DNA of 64,000 bases, taken from the NCBI RefSeq assembly GCF_027942865.1, contig NC_134510.1, positions 7,722,001-7,786,000 on the forward strand. Direction: 5' to 3'. The DNA is from Odontesthes bonariensis. Taxonomy: Eukaryota; Chordata; Actinopteri; Atheriniformes; Atherinopsidae. Position numbers and translations under genes: made by a program. Below, one piece after another: positions 47,060 to 58,290 of this stretch. The notes under the pieces are model-generated. The model worked only from the letters and a program-made list of their open reading frames with translations, was not told the DNA's origin and did not search any database. The stretch's first letter is position 1; each line of letters starts with the position of its first letter.

Positions 47060-47230
47060 GTGGCTGCATGGTGGTGTGGTGGTTAGCACCGTCGCCCATA
47101 ATGCACCTCTCCTCACTCTGCTCTCTTTATGTTTATGTTTATGCATTTGGCAGATGTTTTTATCCAAAGCGACTTACAAATGAGAATATAACGATGCAGC
47201 TAACATCAAAGCTAACAATAAGCTACATAG
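47060..47230 (+). repeat. SINE head fragment joined to another fish repeat
   Basis: 47060-47097 (GTGGCTGCATGGTGGTGTGG and GGTTAGCACCGTCGCC) is the head of the SINE seen at 14746. It is followed at 47130-47185 by the common fish repeat text GCATTTGGCAGATG and TTTTATCCAAAGCGACTTACA. Both are truncated. Confidence 0.65.
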
Positions 47231-47379
47231 AAGGAAAACCAGTAGTCAGGCTCTCTCAGAGGTGATATATGGTGTGACAGTGTAGAAAGTGCAGTCATAA
47301 GAGGGAAGTACTCTCCATTCTCTTCATGTGCATGTGAGATCATTGTTGTCATTAACTTGTGTTTCTCTTTCTCAGCAGG

Positions 47380-47775
47380 TATCCCATGGTCTGGTGTTGT
47401 GGTGCTCGTTGTCCCCTCTTTCCTGTCCTCTCAACCCTCAGCTGGCTGAGGCAGATGGCCATTCTTCCTGTTTCTGATGGAGGTTTCTTCCTGTTAAAAG
47501 GGAGTTTTTTCTTTCCACAGTTGCCTTGTGCACCCTCAGGATTGGATCGAAGAGAAGTTTTGCACAATCTGTTGATTTCCTTAGCTAGGCAACTTTTGTT
47601 TTAAATGGTCTCTCTTAAACTGTGTATGAATGGGACCAATTTGGAATTGAATGAATTTCATTTTATTGGGTTATGGTTGTATTGCAATGGATTGGATTGT
47701 ATCTTTGAAGTGCCTTGAGATGACATTTGTTGTGATTTGGTGCTATATAAATAAAACTGAGTTGAATTGAATTAG
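47380..47775 (+). mobile_element. L2-like LINE 3' UTR and tail
   Basis: Contains GGTTTCTTCCTGTTAAAAGG, GAGTTTTTTCTTTCCACAGT, TGCCTTGAGATGACATTTGT, TGGTGCTATATAAATAAAAC and the GAATTGAATT terminus. These correspond to the reverse complement of 49361-49700, so this is a 5'-truncated plus-strand copy of that family. Confidence 0.88.
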
Positions 47776-48029
47776 TAATCCAACTCAATGATCACAAACA
47801 GAATATTTGAATTGTTACCTGTCTTCTATCATAGCTACCTCTAACTATTGGTAAGCACATTAAAAAGATAATTCCGATTTTCTGCGCTGTGCCAACAGCA
47901 TTCTGGCAATTGCTTTTGTGAAGGAACTTAACTCCTCCCTCCACTTTCATGGTAAAAGGAAAATTGTATGGATTTCAGTTGTGCTCTTTTTGTCCGAAAC
48001 CAGAGACCTTCCCATATTTAAAAACTATC

Positions 48030-48200
48030 TATCTTTGAAGGGCTTCCTCCGGGTCAGGGATAAGTTTCTACCACAGGCAGGGGAGTTGAAGTATCTTAGG
48101 ATCTTGATCCCGAGTGATGGCAAGTTGGTGCAAAAGATGAACAGACGGACTGGGACTTTGTCAGTGATGAGGGTGCTGCTAGTGTAAAGAGGGAGCTGAT
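48030..48200 (+). mobile_element. Short LINE RT fragment (RTE-like guess)
   Basis: The frame ending 48187 encodes LPQAGELKYLRILIPSDGKL and NRRTGTLSVMRVLLV. It resembles the VEEFKYLGVLFTSEGKMERE block that follows the RT domain in a very common fish LINE. Isolated fragment, diverged. Confidence 0.6.
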
Positions 48201-49360
48201 ATATATTTACGTATGTATGCATGTATATATGAATGACGATAAATGACAATAAACATTATACTGTATGTATGACAAGCACTGTATGTTCTTTTCTGCTCTG
48301 CCATGAATCATGCTACCATGCTACTCTTCCATGTCGGTGGTCAGTTCCTCAGCAGCTTTGATTCTCACATCCTTGATCTGACTTGTTTTTTCATGTCTTT
48401 GTGGGTTTTTTTCCACTGGTGCTGGCTTTGGTTGACTGTGCTTAATCATTTACAGCCATCTCTTTGTTTTCAGCATGACCTCTGAACAGATCATAGAATA
48501 AGCCGTAAGGTAAAAAGTAGGAGTGCTTATCTTATCACCTGATGTTTTTGTCATATATTTCAGACTGCCTATTATGGGCTTCCACTCACACTTCCACTTG
48601 TAGTGATACAGTCAGAAACTCTGCAGATTATAACTGTGTGTGCGTGTGTTATCAAGGTAAAGCTCAGAGGTAGAAACAAACATAAAAAATTTTCAACATT
48701 TCATTGTTTTTCTTTTCCAGAGTAATCTGAGAAAATCAATAAAGCACCAGAATTCTGTTTTCATTCAATCAATAGGCCAGTCACAGTTTGGGCTGTGAAA
48801 TATAGTGTTTGCTATTTATGTGAACCTTATATGAAGTTAAAATGCATGCATTGCTTTGGCATAATCAATTTTGATATATTTGTTTATAATATAAGCTGGA
48901 TCTCACAAACATCATAAAACTCAGTGACGCTACTCTTCTCACACAAATGAACTGATAACACTGTGATGCCGGGTGGGTAAAATCTTTTGTGAGATGCGCA
49001 AAGGTACTATTTATGGCAGAGGTTTCTGACTGGCATTTCCAGGTGTGAAAAATACGAGGGGACAAGTCTTTGAGTCTTACACCCCCCTGACATTGTTGCA
49101 TTTAAATAATCTTGCCCATGACCTTGAGCAGAAATCTGAATGATTTCTCTGTGTGTCTCTACAGCTGACCAAAATTATGAGCCTGTTTTGTATATTTTAA
49201 TCCATAGATTTCGTAACTTACAATTCTATTAAACATTTCTGCCTTTATATCCTTCATGCTGTAAGCCAGGTTTATAGTTGTGAATCATTTTAAGGGCACT
49301 TTATCAGCTTTGATTAGATATGATGTTAACTATTAAGTTATTTATCAGAGTAGCTACTCT
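48201..49360. other. Intergenic, nothing recognised
   Basis: AT-rich sequence with no supported gene or repeat between the LINE fragment and the large LINE. Confidence 0.4.
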
Positions 49361-50249
49361 AATTCAATTCAATTCAATTCATTTTTATTTATATAGCGCC
49401 AAATACAACAAATGTCATCTCAAGGCACTTAAATAGTAAGTCCAATTCAAGCCAATTGGAATTCAATTAATTAATAATAATCATAATTCATAAAATAATC
49501 CAATTCGTTCATATAGAGCTAATTCCAAAAACAATTTCCTAGCTAAGAAAACCAACAGATTGCACTGAAAACTTTTTGTTTTTCGGTCCAATCTCCCGGC
49601 CTGAGCGTGCCTGAGGCGACTGTGGAGAGAAACGACTCCCTTTTAACAGGAAGAAACCTCTGGCAGAACCAGACTCAGGAAGGGTGGCCATCCGCCTCGA
49701 CCAGCTGGGGTTTGAGAAGACAGAAAGGGGGGGAGGGCCGCAGCGGCGGCGGCACTGTAACACCATTCAAAGGATATCTGTTGGAACAGGGAAACACGAG
49801 TTAATGACCACAATAATATCACATATACATAAAGAGAGTAAAGTGAGGAAAGGTGTGACAGATGAGGCCCCCCAGCAGTCTAGGCCTATAGCAGCTTAAC
49901 TATGGGATGTTTCAGGATTACCTGAGCCATCCCTATTCAAGGTAAACACAAGAAACTTGAGCTAAAGAAAAATAAATAAATAAATAAAAGACCAGACTCA
50001 GTAAGTAATTCCCTATACTCCCTATATAGATCCATATATAGAACCATCTTTTACAGCCACAAGCTACCTCAGCCTCTCACCAACTGCACACCAGTCACAG
50101 CGGGGTGGGGATGCAAACCCTGGTTCGGGTAGGGGGAGAAATAAAAGAGGTAAGATAAGCGGGAATGGGATTCAAACCCTGGTTCGGGTAGGGGGTAATG
50201 AAAGTATAGAGGGTGCCAGAGGTGGAGGCAGAACAAGACACACTAGCAG

Positions 50250-53100
50250 ATACACTATCAGATTCAACAGACCTCACTATAAGCTTTATCAAAAAGGAAA
50301 GTTTTAAGCCTGGTCTTAAAAGTGGAAAGGGTGTCTGCTTCCCGGACATTTACTGGCAGCTTATTCCAGAAGAGAGGGGCCTGATAACTGAAGGCTCTGC
50401 CTCCCATTCTACTTTTAGAAACTCTGGGAACCTCAAGTAAACCTGCAGTTTAGGAGCGAAGTGCTCTGTTAGGAAAATATCTTACAATGAGATCTTTAAG
50501 ATATGATGGAGCTCGGTCATTAAGAGCTTTATATGTAAGGAGAAGAATCTTAAATTCTATTCTGAATTTAACAGGGAGCCAATGAAGAGAAGCTAAAACT
50601 GGAGAAATATGATCTCTCCTGTTAGTTCTCATCAGAACTCTGGCTGCAGCATTTTGGATCAACTGAAGGCTTTTCAGAGAATATGTGGGACAGCCCAATA
50701 ATAAAGAATTACAGTAGTCCAATCTTGAAGTAACAAATGCATGAATTAGTTTTTTCTGCATCACTCTGACACAAGATGTTCCTGATTTTAACAATATTAC
50801 GAAGGTGAAAGAAGGCAGTCCTAGAAACCTGTTTTATATGCGAGTCAAATGATAAGTTCTGGTCAAAAATAACTCCAAGGTCCCTCACTGTAGAACTAGA
50901 AGCCAAGGAAATACCATCTAGAGTAACTATATAGCTAGACAATTTCTCCCTGAAACGCTCAGGTCCAAAGATAACGACTTCAGTTTTGTCTGAATTTAGA
51001 AGCAGACAGTTCTGAGTCATCCAGGTCTTTATGTCTTTAAGACATGCTTGTAGTCTGACCAACTTATTGGGTTCAGATAAATATGACTTAAACCAGCCTA
51101 ATGAAGTTCCTTTAATCCCAATAACATGTTCAAGTCTCTGTAATAAGATACTGTGATCGACTGCAAATGCAGCACTGAGATCCAACAGGACAAGCACAGA
51201 CACAAGTCCGCTATCAGAGGCTAAGAGGAGATCATTGGGAACTTTCAGCAGTGCAGTTTCTGTGCTATGATGCACTCTGAATCCTGACTGAAACTCTTCA
51301 AACAGATTATTTCTGTGTAAGTGATCACAAAGCTGAGCTGCAACTATTTTTTCAAGAACTTTAGACATAAAAGGGAGATTGGATATAGGTCTACAATGAG
51401 CCAACACTTCTGAATCAAGAGTAGGTTTTTTAAGTAAAGGTTTAATTACAGCAACCTTAAAAGTCTGAGGTACATATCCTGTCAACAAAGACAGATTGAT
51501 CAAATCCAATATGGAACTGTCAATTAATGGGATAACCTCCTTGAACAGTGTGGTTGGGATTGGGTCTAAAACACAAGTTGATGGTTTAGAAGAGACTATT
51601 GCTGTCGTTAGATCAGAGAGATCAACTGGGCAGAAGTCTAAATACAAATCAGGTTCTAAAGATACTTCTAAAGCTGCTGTACTTGATGATACATCACTGA
51701 TAATAGTGGGAAGGACTCCATCAATCTTCTCTCTGATAGAAACAATTTTATTAATAAAGAAGCTCATGAAATCATCACTGCTGAGAGTTAAAGGAATAAC
51801 TGGCTCAGCCGAGCTCGGACTCTTAGTCAGACTGGCTACAGTGCTGAAAAGAAACCTGGGATTATTCTTATTCTCTTCTATCAATGATGAATAATAAGCA
51901 GTTCTAGCTTTACGAAGGGCTTTCTTATACATTGTTAAACTATCTTTCCAGACTAACTGAGACTCTTCTAAATTAGAGGAACGCCACTGTCTCTCCAGCT
52001 TTCTTGCGGTCTGCTTTAAAGCACGCAGCTGTGAATTATACCAAGGAGCCAACCTCTTCTGGCTGATTACCTTCCTTTTCAGAGGGGCAACATTGTCCAG
52101 TGCTGTACGCATTGAAACTATAGTGCTGTCAACAAGAGTCAAGTGCTGCTGGAGTAAAGTTTATGTAGTCGTCCTCTGTCATATCTGCACATGGCAGTGA
52201 AGAAAAGGATGATGGAATTAATTCTTTAAATCTGGTTACAGCATCCTCTGATAGACACCTTCTATATGTAAATTTCTTCTCAGAAACTGTATAGTCAAGT
52301 AATGTAAACTCAAAGGTTATCAGAAAATGGTCAGATAAGACAGGGTTATGAGGGAACACTGTTAACTGTTCACTCTCAATGCCATAAGTCAGCACAAGAT
52401 CAAGGGTGTGATTAAGGCAGTGAGTCGGTCCGTGAACACTCTGAGAAAATCCAATAGAGTCCAATATAGAATTAAAGTTCATATTCAGGCTGTCATTTTC
52501 AACATCTACATGAATATTAAAGTCACCCACTACAATGACTTTATCTGTACTCAGCACTAACTGGGATAAAAACTCTGAGAATTCAGACAGAAACTCAGAA
52601 TAAGGGCCAGGTGGACGATACACAACAACAAACACAAGAGGTTTCTGGGATTTCCACTTTGCGTGGGAAAAACTGAGAATCAGAGATTCAAAAGAGCTCA
52701 AACTAATCTTGGGTCTGGGACTGATGAGTAACCCTGATCTGAAAATAGCTGCCACTCCTCCTCCTCTGCCTGTGGTTCGAGGAATGTGAACATTTAAACA
52801 GTCAGAGGGAGTTGCTTCATTAATGCTAACATGATCCTCCTGTTTCAGCCAGGTTTCTGTAAGACAAAATATATCAATATGATGATCACAAATCAACTCA
52901 TTCACTAACAGAGACTTCAAAAGGAGAGATCTGATATTCAGCAAACCACATTTAATAGTTTGATGTTTTTGTTCAGTTAAAGTTTTTGTTTTAATAATTT
53001 CTTTTTGCACAAGAGGATTTGCTCCTTTTGTGTTAATCGATTGGGTGGGTAGCAGCAGGTGGGAAGCTGCAGAGAAGTGTGTAAGACTACAACTCTGCAT
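50250..53100 (-). pseudogene. L2-like LINE ORF2: endonuclease plus reverse transcriptase with deleted active site
   Basis: The frame at 52129-53100 begins [14 protein letters not shown] and encodes an apurinic-type endonuclease: [61 protein letters not shown], and LSDHFLI. A shift near 52135 leads into the frame at 50709-52142 with the [39 protein letters not shown], and LLDLSAAFAVDHSILL (motif A lacks its usual first Asp). The text then jumps from WFKSYLSE to PNKLVRLQACLKD, omitting the G-x-PQGS and YADD region. After NSDKTEVVIFGPE another shift near 50770 leads to [14 protein letters not shown] and LHWLPVKFRIEFK. Inactive. Confidence 0.9.
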
Positions 53101-53808
53101 CCTGGTCTGAACCCTGGGTTGTCATGTTTTAGGGTGGCAAATAAATTCATCCATATTTCTAGAAATGAGAGCTGCTCCTTCCAAAGTGGGATGGATGCCG
53201 TCTCTCCTCATCAGACCAGGTTTTCTCCAGAAAGATTGCCAATTATCTATGTAGCCCACGTTGTTTGCTGGACACCATCTAGACAACCAGCGATTGTAGG
53301 ACGACATGCGGCTAAACATGTCATCGCTGGTCAGATTTGGCAGGGGTCCAGAGAAAACTACGGAGTCCGACATTGTTTTGGCAAAATTACACACCGATGC
53401 AACATTAATTTTAGTGACCTCCGATTGGCGTAATCGGGTGTCATTAACGCCGACGTGAATAACTATTTTACCATATTTACATTTATCCTTAGCCAGGAGT
53501 TTTAAATAGGATTCTATGTCGCCTGCTCTGGCCCCTTGAATGCATTTGACTATGGCCGCTGGTGTCTCTAATGTCACGTTTCTGACTATAGAGCTGCCAA
53601 TTACCAGGGTTTTGTCCTCAGCGTGTGTGTCGCTGAGTGGGGAAAATCTGTTTGAAGCGTGGACAGGTTGATGGTGAACAACGGGCTTGACTTTAGAGCT
53701 ATTAGCCTGATTAACATAGACTTTCAAATCTCTTCGAGATTCTGGTCTGACCAAGACCATAACGAATACGATTCGAAATGGCCTGGTCAACCCGCCTCCC
53801 TCGGGTTG

Positions 53809-54129
53809 CTACTGGTTGAGGCCAGAAAAGGCTGTGCCTAAGCTTAAGCCAATGACACCACTCTTTCCTCTGACGTATGATTTAGCTACCAGCGGGGCTA
53901 ACTGGTAGATTAAACTCTTACCAAAGCCAGTAGGGAGCAAGGCAAAAACGTCTTTCCTGTCAAGAAATGATTCAAGGGCTGTTCTTTGCTCGATTTTTAA
54001 CGAGAATCTCCCGTCGAACACTTTCATTACAGCATCTACAGCAGTGTCAAAAGCTTGACGTTGCTCCATGTTGATATTGAATGAAGCGCTTCCGTGTACA
54101 ATCCATGGGTTGAGTGGCAGTTCAACCAC
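53809..54129 (-). pseudogene. RecQ-like superfamily 2 helicase N-terminal fragment
   Basis: 106-residue frame. It encodes FSLKIEQRTALESFLDRKDV followed by FALLPTGFGKSLIYQLAPLV, which fits the RecQ motif 0 (Q..) and motif I (Walker A, TGFGKS) of RecQ/DEAH helicases. The similarity stops soon after VAKSY; motifs II-VI (DEAH etc.) are absent, so it cannot be a working helicase. It probably represents a piece of a helicase-encoding transposon or a captured host exon. The upstream part (MVELPLNPWIVHG) is not recognised. Confidence 0.7.
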
Positions 54130-54261
54130 GTCACTACCTTGAACACGCCTCTACCCTGGGCCGTTGGCGCTGCTCAAAGTTGATTGCTTCGCGACAAAGT
54201 GGGTGGAGTTCCCATTTTTTCGGGAACTCGAATCCACCTGAATGAGCAGTTTGCCTGAGGC

Positions 54262-54812
54262 AGGCTATGTTCGAAACCGCCTACAACATACTACATACTT
54301 GAAAACGGCATACTCATCGATCAGACAGTATGCAGAGCGTTTACACACAGTGCACTTCACTCCTGCCCGAGCCGAAATCAGCCGGCCTGAAAAGCTGATT
54401 TCGCTTAAGCTATAAACTCTGTAAATATATAACTTAAGCAACATTTGACACATTTTCAGGCGAGAAAGTAGTCATTTAGACCCCCAAGGTGTTGAAAATC
54501 TGACAAAATTCCGGCTATTTACAATTTTGTTCCCACGAATTCGCCGCTAGTAAAGCTAGCCGCAGTGAGCAACGCACTTCCGGTTATGCTGTTTTGACTC
54601 CTCTCGTCCCGTTAACGGAATTTGACCGTTCAAATGGCGATGGGCGACGTCACGTTACGTTGCATCTTGGGTAGTTTGAGTGTGACAAGTAACCTCATGA
54701 TGAATACTCAACATTTCGGCGAATCTAGTATGCATCTAGTGTACATCCGGGAACTTAAAAAAGTATGACTAGTAGGAATAGTAGGAGAAGTAGGCGGTTT
54801 CGAACACAGCCT
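54262..54812. mobile_element. MITE with TIR AGGCTRTGTTCGAAACCGCC
   Basis: The left end AGGCTATGTTCGAAACCGCCTAC and the right end GTAGGCGGTTTCGAACACAGCCT are inverted repeats of 23 bp with one mismatch, about 550 bp apart. The interior is non-coding (it includes CACTTCCGGTTATG and AATGGCGATGGGCGACGTCACG). I recognise the CTGTGTTCGAAACCGC end as a common fish MITE. No clear target duplication. Nested inside the 53702-54863 insertion. Confidence 0.82.
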
Positions 54813-55314
54813 AGTGTAGCAGAGCCGAAGGTGTTGCGTCACTGCGAGGGCGGAGCCTGGGTATAGAGCTATGCCTCTTCCTGACAGTCACCCAGCCACG
54901 TTGTAATCCTGGCTGCTCAGGTTCTGCAAGGGGGAGGCTAATTGAGCTAGCTACGCTAGGTGGCTCCACACTGGCAAAAGGGACCTGGCTCGCTATCGGT
55001 TGATTTTCAACAGTGCAGAGCCAAGCTTCCAATTCAGATAACCTCGGCTCCAAAACTACAAAAAGACTACATTTGTTACATGTACCATTATCGCTAAAGG
55101 AGGCAGAGGAGTAACTAAACATCTGACACACGGAGCAGGTGAAAGCAGGAGAAGGAGGAAGAGAACCGGTAGCCATGCTACGCTAGAGAACCAGACACAC
55201 CGTTAAAAAGTGAGAATAAAGATCTGTAGGAGTGTGTTAGAACAGAACGGTAAGCTATAGAGTTTAACTATGCAAAATTGTGTAAGTTATAGATCGAAAT
55301 AAAGTGATTAACAG

Positions 55315-56550
55315 TAGTGATGTGGCGTTTGAAGCGAGGCCTCGGAGCATGTGTCGAGCAAAAAGGGGCGAGCCAGATGAAGCGTTGGTTCGAGGCTTGT
55401 ATCGTTTCCATAAAAATCACGTGACTGATGACAAACGAGGCCTCGGATTCAGTGTACACGTCACTGATTCATTTTGAGCGTTACTATCGCATAAAAAGGG
55501 TTTGAACCTTGCGGCACTTCGAGGGTTTGGAGTTGGCGTTTGGTATTGGTGAGAGGTAGAGTGTGCGTTGGTTGTATCAGAGTTAGTGGTTAAGTTCAGT
55601 TATTATATCAGTCATATCATCTATTATTATTATTATTATTATACTGCATTAGAATATATCGTAATTAGGTTAGAATAGTGTTAGAATAGTTATATAGGAT
55701 ATGAACCCTCGTTTTTCGCGGGGGTTACGTTCCAAAAAGAACCCGTGATAGGCGAAATCCGTGAAGTAGTAACCTTTATTTTTTTTTACAAATAACTACT
55801 GTAGGCCTACTGTAAAATAATAATTTGAATCAATACGAACTGAAGGCTTCAAATTGTGGAGATCAGCACCGCGACCCGAGTCATTGGATTAGAACGAGAG
55901 AAAATGAAAAATGATTATGAAAAAAAATTCAAAGTAGGCTACAGTAGAACAAATAGTGACTCGCGTGTATTTCATTGCTCTTCTGACTGAGCCGCTGCAT
56001 CCTGACTTAGCGTTTTTTTTTTTCTAAAGCCTGCGGTGCAGTGTGTGTTTTTTCGAGAGAAGAACATTATCGGTAGTTGTTGTCGCTCTTTTTTCTTCTG
56101 GGCAAATTAAACAGCAACGTTATTGACACACATTTTTTAAAATAAAAACCAATAACTTATATTTGTCTTGTTGCCCATACTGCTCTGTTACAGTTTATTC
56201 CTGACTCCCGGTCCCATAAGCACTTTCATACTCCCAGTTCCATAAGCACTGTAGTCAGTGTACATCATTGATATATTTCATTTGAGTGATCAACACCATA
56301 GCACTCAATAATACTTCCATATATGCAGTTTTCACACATTTATTTTCATTGAGACACAGTGACAACAATTGTTTATTTTATATTGCAGGATGCTCTAACT
56401 CAGGGTTAATTTAGTCTGTCATATATTCCTTTTGCACAGCAGGTGTCACTACAGAGAACGTTTCGATGAGGCTTCGGGTAATGAACCTTTTGGCGAACCT
56501 TTGGGCTGGAAAGCCTCATTGGTTCACAAAGCCTCATTTTGCCATCACTA
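55315..56550. mobile_element. 1236-bp hAT-like element, 8-bp target duplication ATTAACAG
   Basis: Starts TAGTGATGTGGCG and ends TTTTGCCATCACTA, hAT-type inverted termini. It is flanked by ATTAACAG at 55307-55314 and 56551-56558. Subterminal GAGGCCTCGG/GAGGCTTCGGG and AAGCCTCATT motifs recur in both ends. The interior holds an ATT microsatellite (about 55621-55644) and the phrase CCTCGTTTTTCGCGGGGGTT...CGTGATAGGCGAAATCC at 55706-55765, which looks like part of another element. No transposase frame, so non-autonomous. Inserted into the LINE 5' UTR. Confidence 0.92.
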
Positions 56551-56640
56551 ATTAACAGTACTCCAAGCGGAGCAAGAAATTCCACAGCGCACAAGCAAGG
56601 TAACAGGAAGTGATGCAACACGTCTTACCGCAAAGACGTG

Positions 56641-57139
56641 ATACTTTGAACAACCTTGATTTTTATAGTATTTGATGCACAAAAGTGCTTCCTCACTTAT
56701 CGTTTCATTGTGTGTATATTGCTCCTGAGTCTATTTGTTCTTTGTATCTTTTTCTTGTTTTATTGGGCTATATCATTTTATGGGGCATTTTCAAATTCAT
56801 TTTCCTCTGCACTTTGTTAAACTCATTTTGCTAACACATGTCCACAGACTGACAGCTATATCCCAGGGCTGATATATATTTTGTAAATTTAACATCAAAT
56901 GCTTCCATTTCAACATGAACCCCATTTACAGGAAAGTTGTGAAATTTCTAAAATGGAATCAAAATTTTACTTGCACTTGTACTTTTATTTAACACACAAA
57001 AGTACAAAGAACTGATTTTCACTGTTTTCATGGACTTCATTTAAAAGATAGAAACAAATGTAGTAAAAGCTGTTTTATAGATAGGCAGAAAATTTGACAG
57101 AATCTACAGTCACAGCATTCTGGAGGATTCTCCAATCAT
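56641..57139. other. AT-rich sequence between LINE 5' end and Tc1-like relic
   Basis: No gene recognised; 56880-57139 may be the 5' untranslated part of the Tc1-like element, whose terminal repeat I could not find. Confidence 0.4.
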
Positions 57140-58290
57140 CAGATTGCCTGGTGACAGGTGAGGGTGTCAGGATTGGGTATAACAGCAGCATCCACCAAAG
57201 GTGTAGTCTCTCCAACAAGGATGGGTCGTGGCTCACCACTTTGTCCCAAACTCCATCAGAGAATCATCAATAAGTTTAAAAAATATTTCTCAGTCTAAGA
57301 TTGTAAAGAACTTTGGTCTTTCAGCATCTATAGAGCAGGATATTGTGAAAAGATTCAGGGTACATTTCAGGGTGTAAAGGCCATGGATAGCAACCACTGT
57401 TGGATGAGCTCGGAGCCCTCAGGCAGCACTGCATGAGAAACCGTCACGCCACCATGATCAGGAGGAGCTAGGAAGAACATTTTCACTTAACACAGTCCAC
57501 GACTGCATCCAGAAATGTAACCTGAAACTGTGTTACACAGGGAGGAAGCCATATATCAGCTCTGTGCAGAAACACGGCCCAGTTCTCAGGACACCAACTC
57601 ATCTGAGAGGGACAGAAAGACAGTGGACATGTGTTCTGTGGTCAGATGAGTCCACGTTTCAGCTGCTTCTGGGAAAGAGCATCCAGGCTGTTACCAGAGA
57701 AAGGTTTAAAGCCAGCGTCTGTGATGGTGTGGGGGGGGGCATCAGGGTCCATGGCATGGATGGCTTCATATGTGTGAAGGTGCCACTGATGCAGGGGTGG
57801 ATGCCGCAGCTTTGGAGAGACAGATGCTTCCATCAAGGTGACGTCTTTTCCCGGGGAGGTCCGTGGTTATTTCAGCAGATGCCAGACCTCATTCTGCACG
57901 ACTTCTAACAGCGTGGCTTCATACACACAGAGTGTGTGTGCTTGACTGGCCAGCCTGCAGTCCACATCTGTCTCCTATTGAAAATGTATGGAGGATCATG
58001 AAGAGGAGAATCAGACACCAACAACAACCACAAACTACTGAGCAGCTGAAATCTTGGATTCAGCAAGACTGGACCCAGAGATGCATTGAGATAATGAATG
58101 GATTACACAATAAAAAACAGATATCACAACGGTCAGTGTGGTACAATCATGACAGTGTTGGAAAGATGAGAAAGTAAACCCTGGTCAATAAAGAGGTGCA
58201 GGTTTCCTTATCATGCAAAAACATGAGCATCGTAAAGATGTGGCCTTATCAAATATGAATTGCTGTTGTTTGATGATTGGGTTTCATTAA
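57140..58290 (+). pseudogene. Tc1-like DDE transposase relic
   Basis: The frame at 57564-57908 encodes KHGPVLRTPTHLRGTERQWT then VLWSDESTF, with the first catalytic Asp. A frameshift follows. The frame at 57863-58177 encodes DARPHSARLLTAWLHTHRV then LDWPACSPHLSPIENVW, containing the catalytic Glu, and MKRRIRHQQQ. The second catalytic Asp, normally in a Q-x-D-N-A-R-P-H block, falls exactly at the shift (Q-Q then shift, then A-D-A-R-P-H). Upstream text from 57140 has several stops. Terminal inverted repeats were not identified. IS630/Tc1 family, inactive. Confidence 0.85.

Larger units (their letters stand above)
53702..54863 (-). mobile_element. 1162-bp DNA insertion in LINE ORF1, 8-bp target duplication TAGAGCTA
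   Basis: Flanked by TAGAGCTA at 53694-53701 and 54864-54871; excising it restores the ORF1 frame. It contains a helicase-like open frame (53809-54129) and a TIR-bounded inner element (54262-54812). The outer ends (TTAGCCTGATTAAC... and ...GAGCCTGGGTA) show no clear inverted repeat, so the superfamily is not assigned. An 8-bp duplication fits hAT, P-like or Zisupton-type elements. Confidence 0.85.
53122..55176 (-). pseudogene. L2-like LINE ORF1 (zinc finger + SGNH esterase-like), split by an insertion
   Basis: The N-terminal piece (54872-55176) starts MATGSLPPSPAFTCSVCQMF and has a C-x2-C...C-x2-C pattern (CSVC...CNKC), then an acidic/proline linker, up to VTVRKRHSS. The C-terminal piece (53122-53693) has an SGNH-hydrolase pattern: [28 protein letters not shown], and [10 protein letters not shown]. 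Taking out 53702-54863 and one 8-bp duplication joins the two halves in frame, so the ORF was intact when hit. It ends 22 bases before the ORF2 start. The esterase-type ORF1 is known in CR1/L2-group LINEs. Confidence 0.88.
49361..56640 (-). mobile_element. Near full-length L2-like LINE opened by two later DNA-transposon insertions
   Basis: Minus-strand element. The 3' tail (GAATT)n and 3' UTR are at 49361-50250, ORF2 at about 50250-53100, ORF1 at 53122-55176 (interrupted), and the 5' UTR at 55177-55306 continuing at 56559 to about 56640. Two insertions disrupt it: 53702-54863 inside ORF1 and 55315-56550 in the 5' UTR, each flanked by a perfect 8-bp duplication. Without them the LINE is about 4.9 kb. 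Several 5'-truncated copies of its 3' end occur at 17905, 47380 and 63200. The 5' boundary is approximate. Confidence 0.88.
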
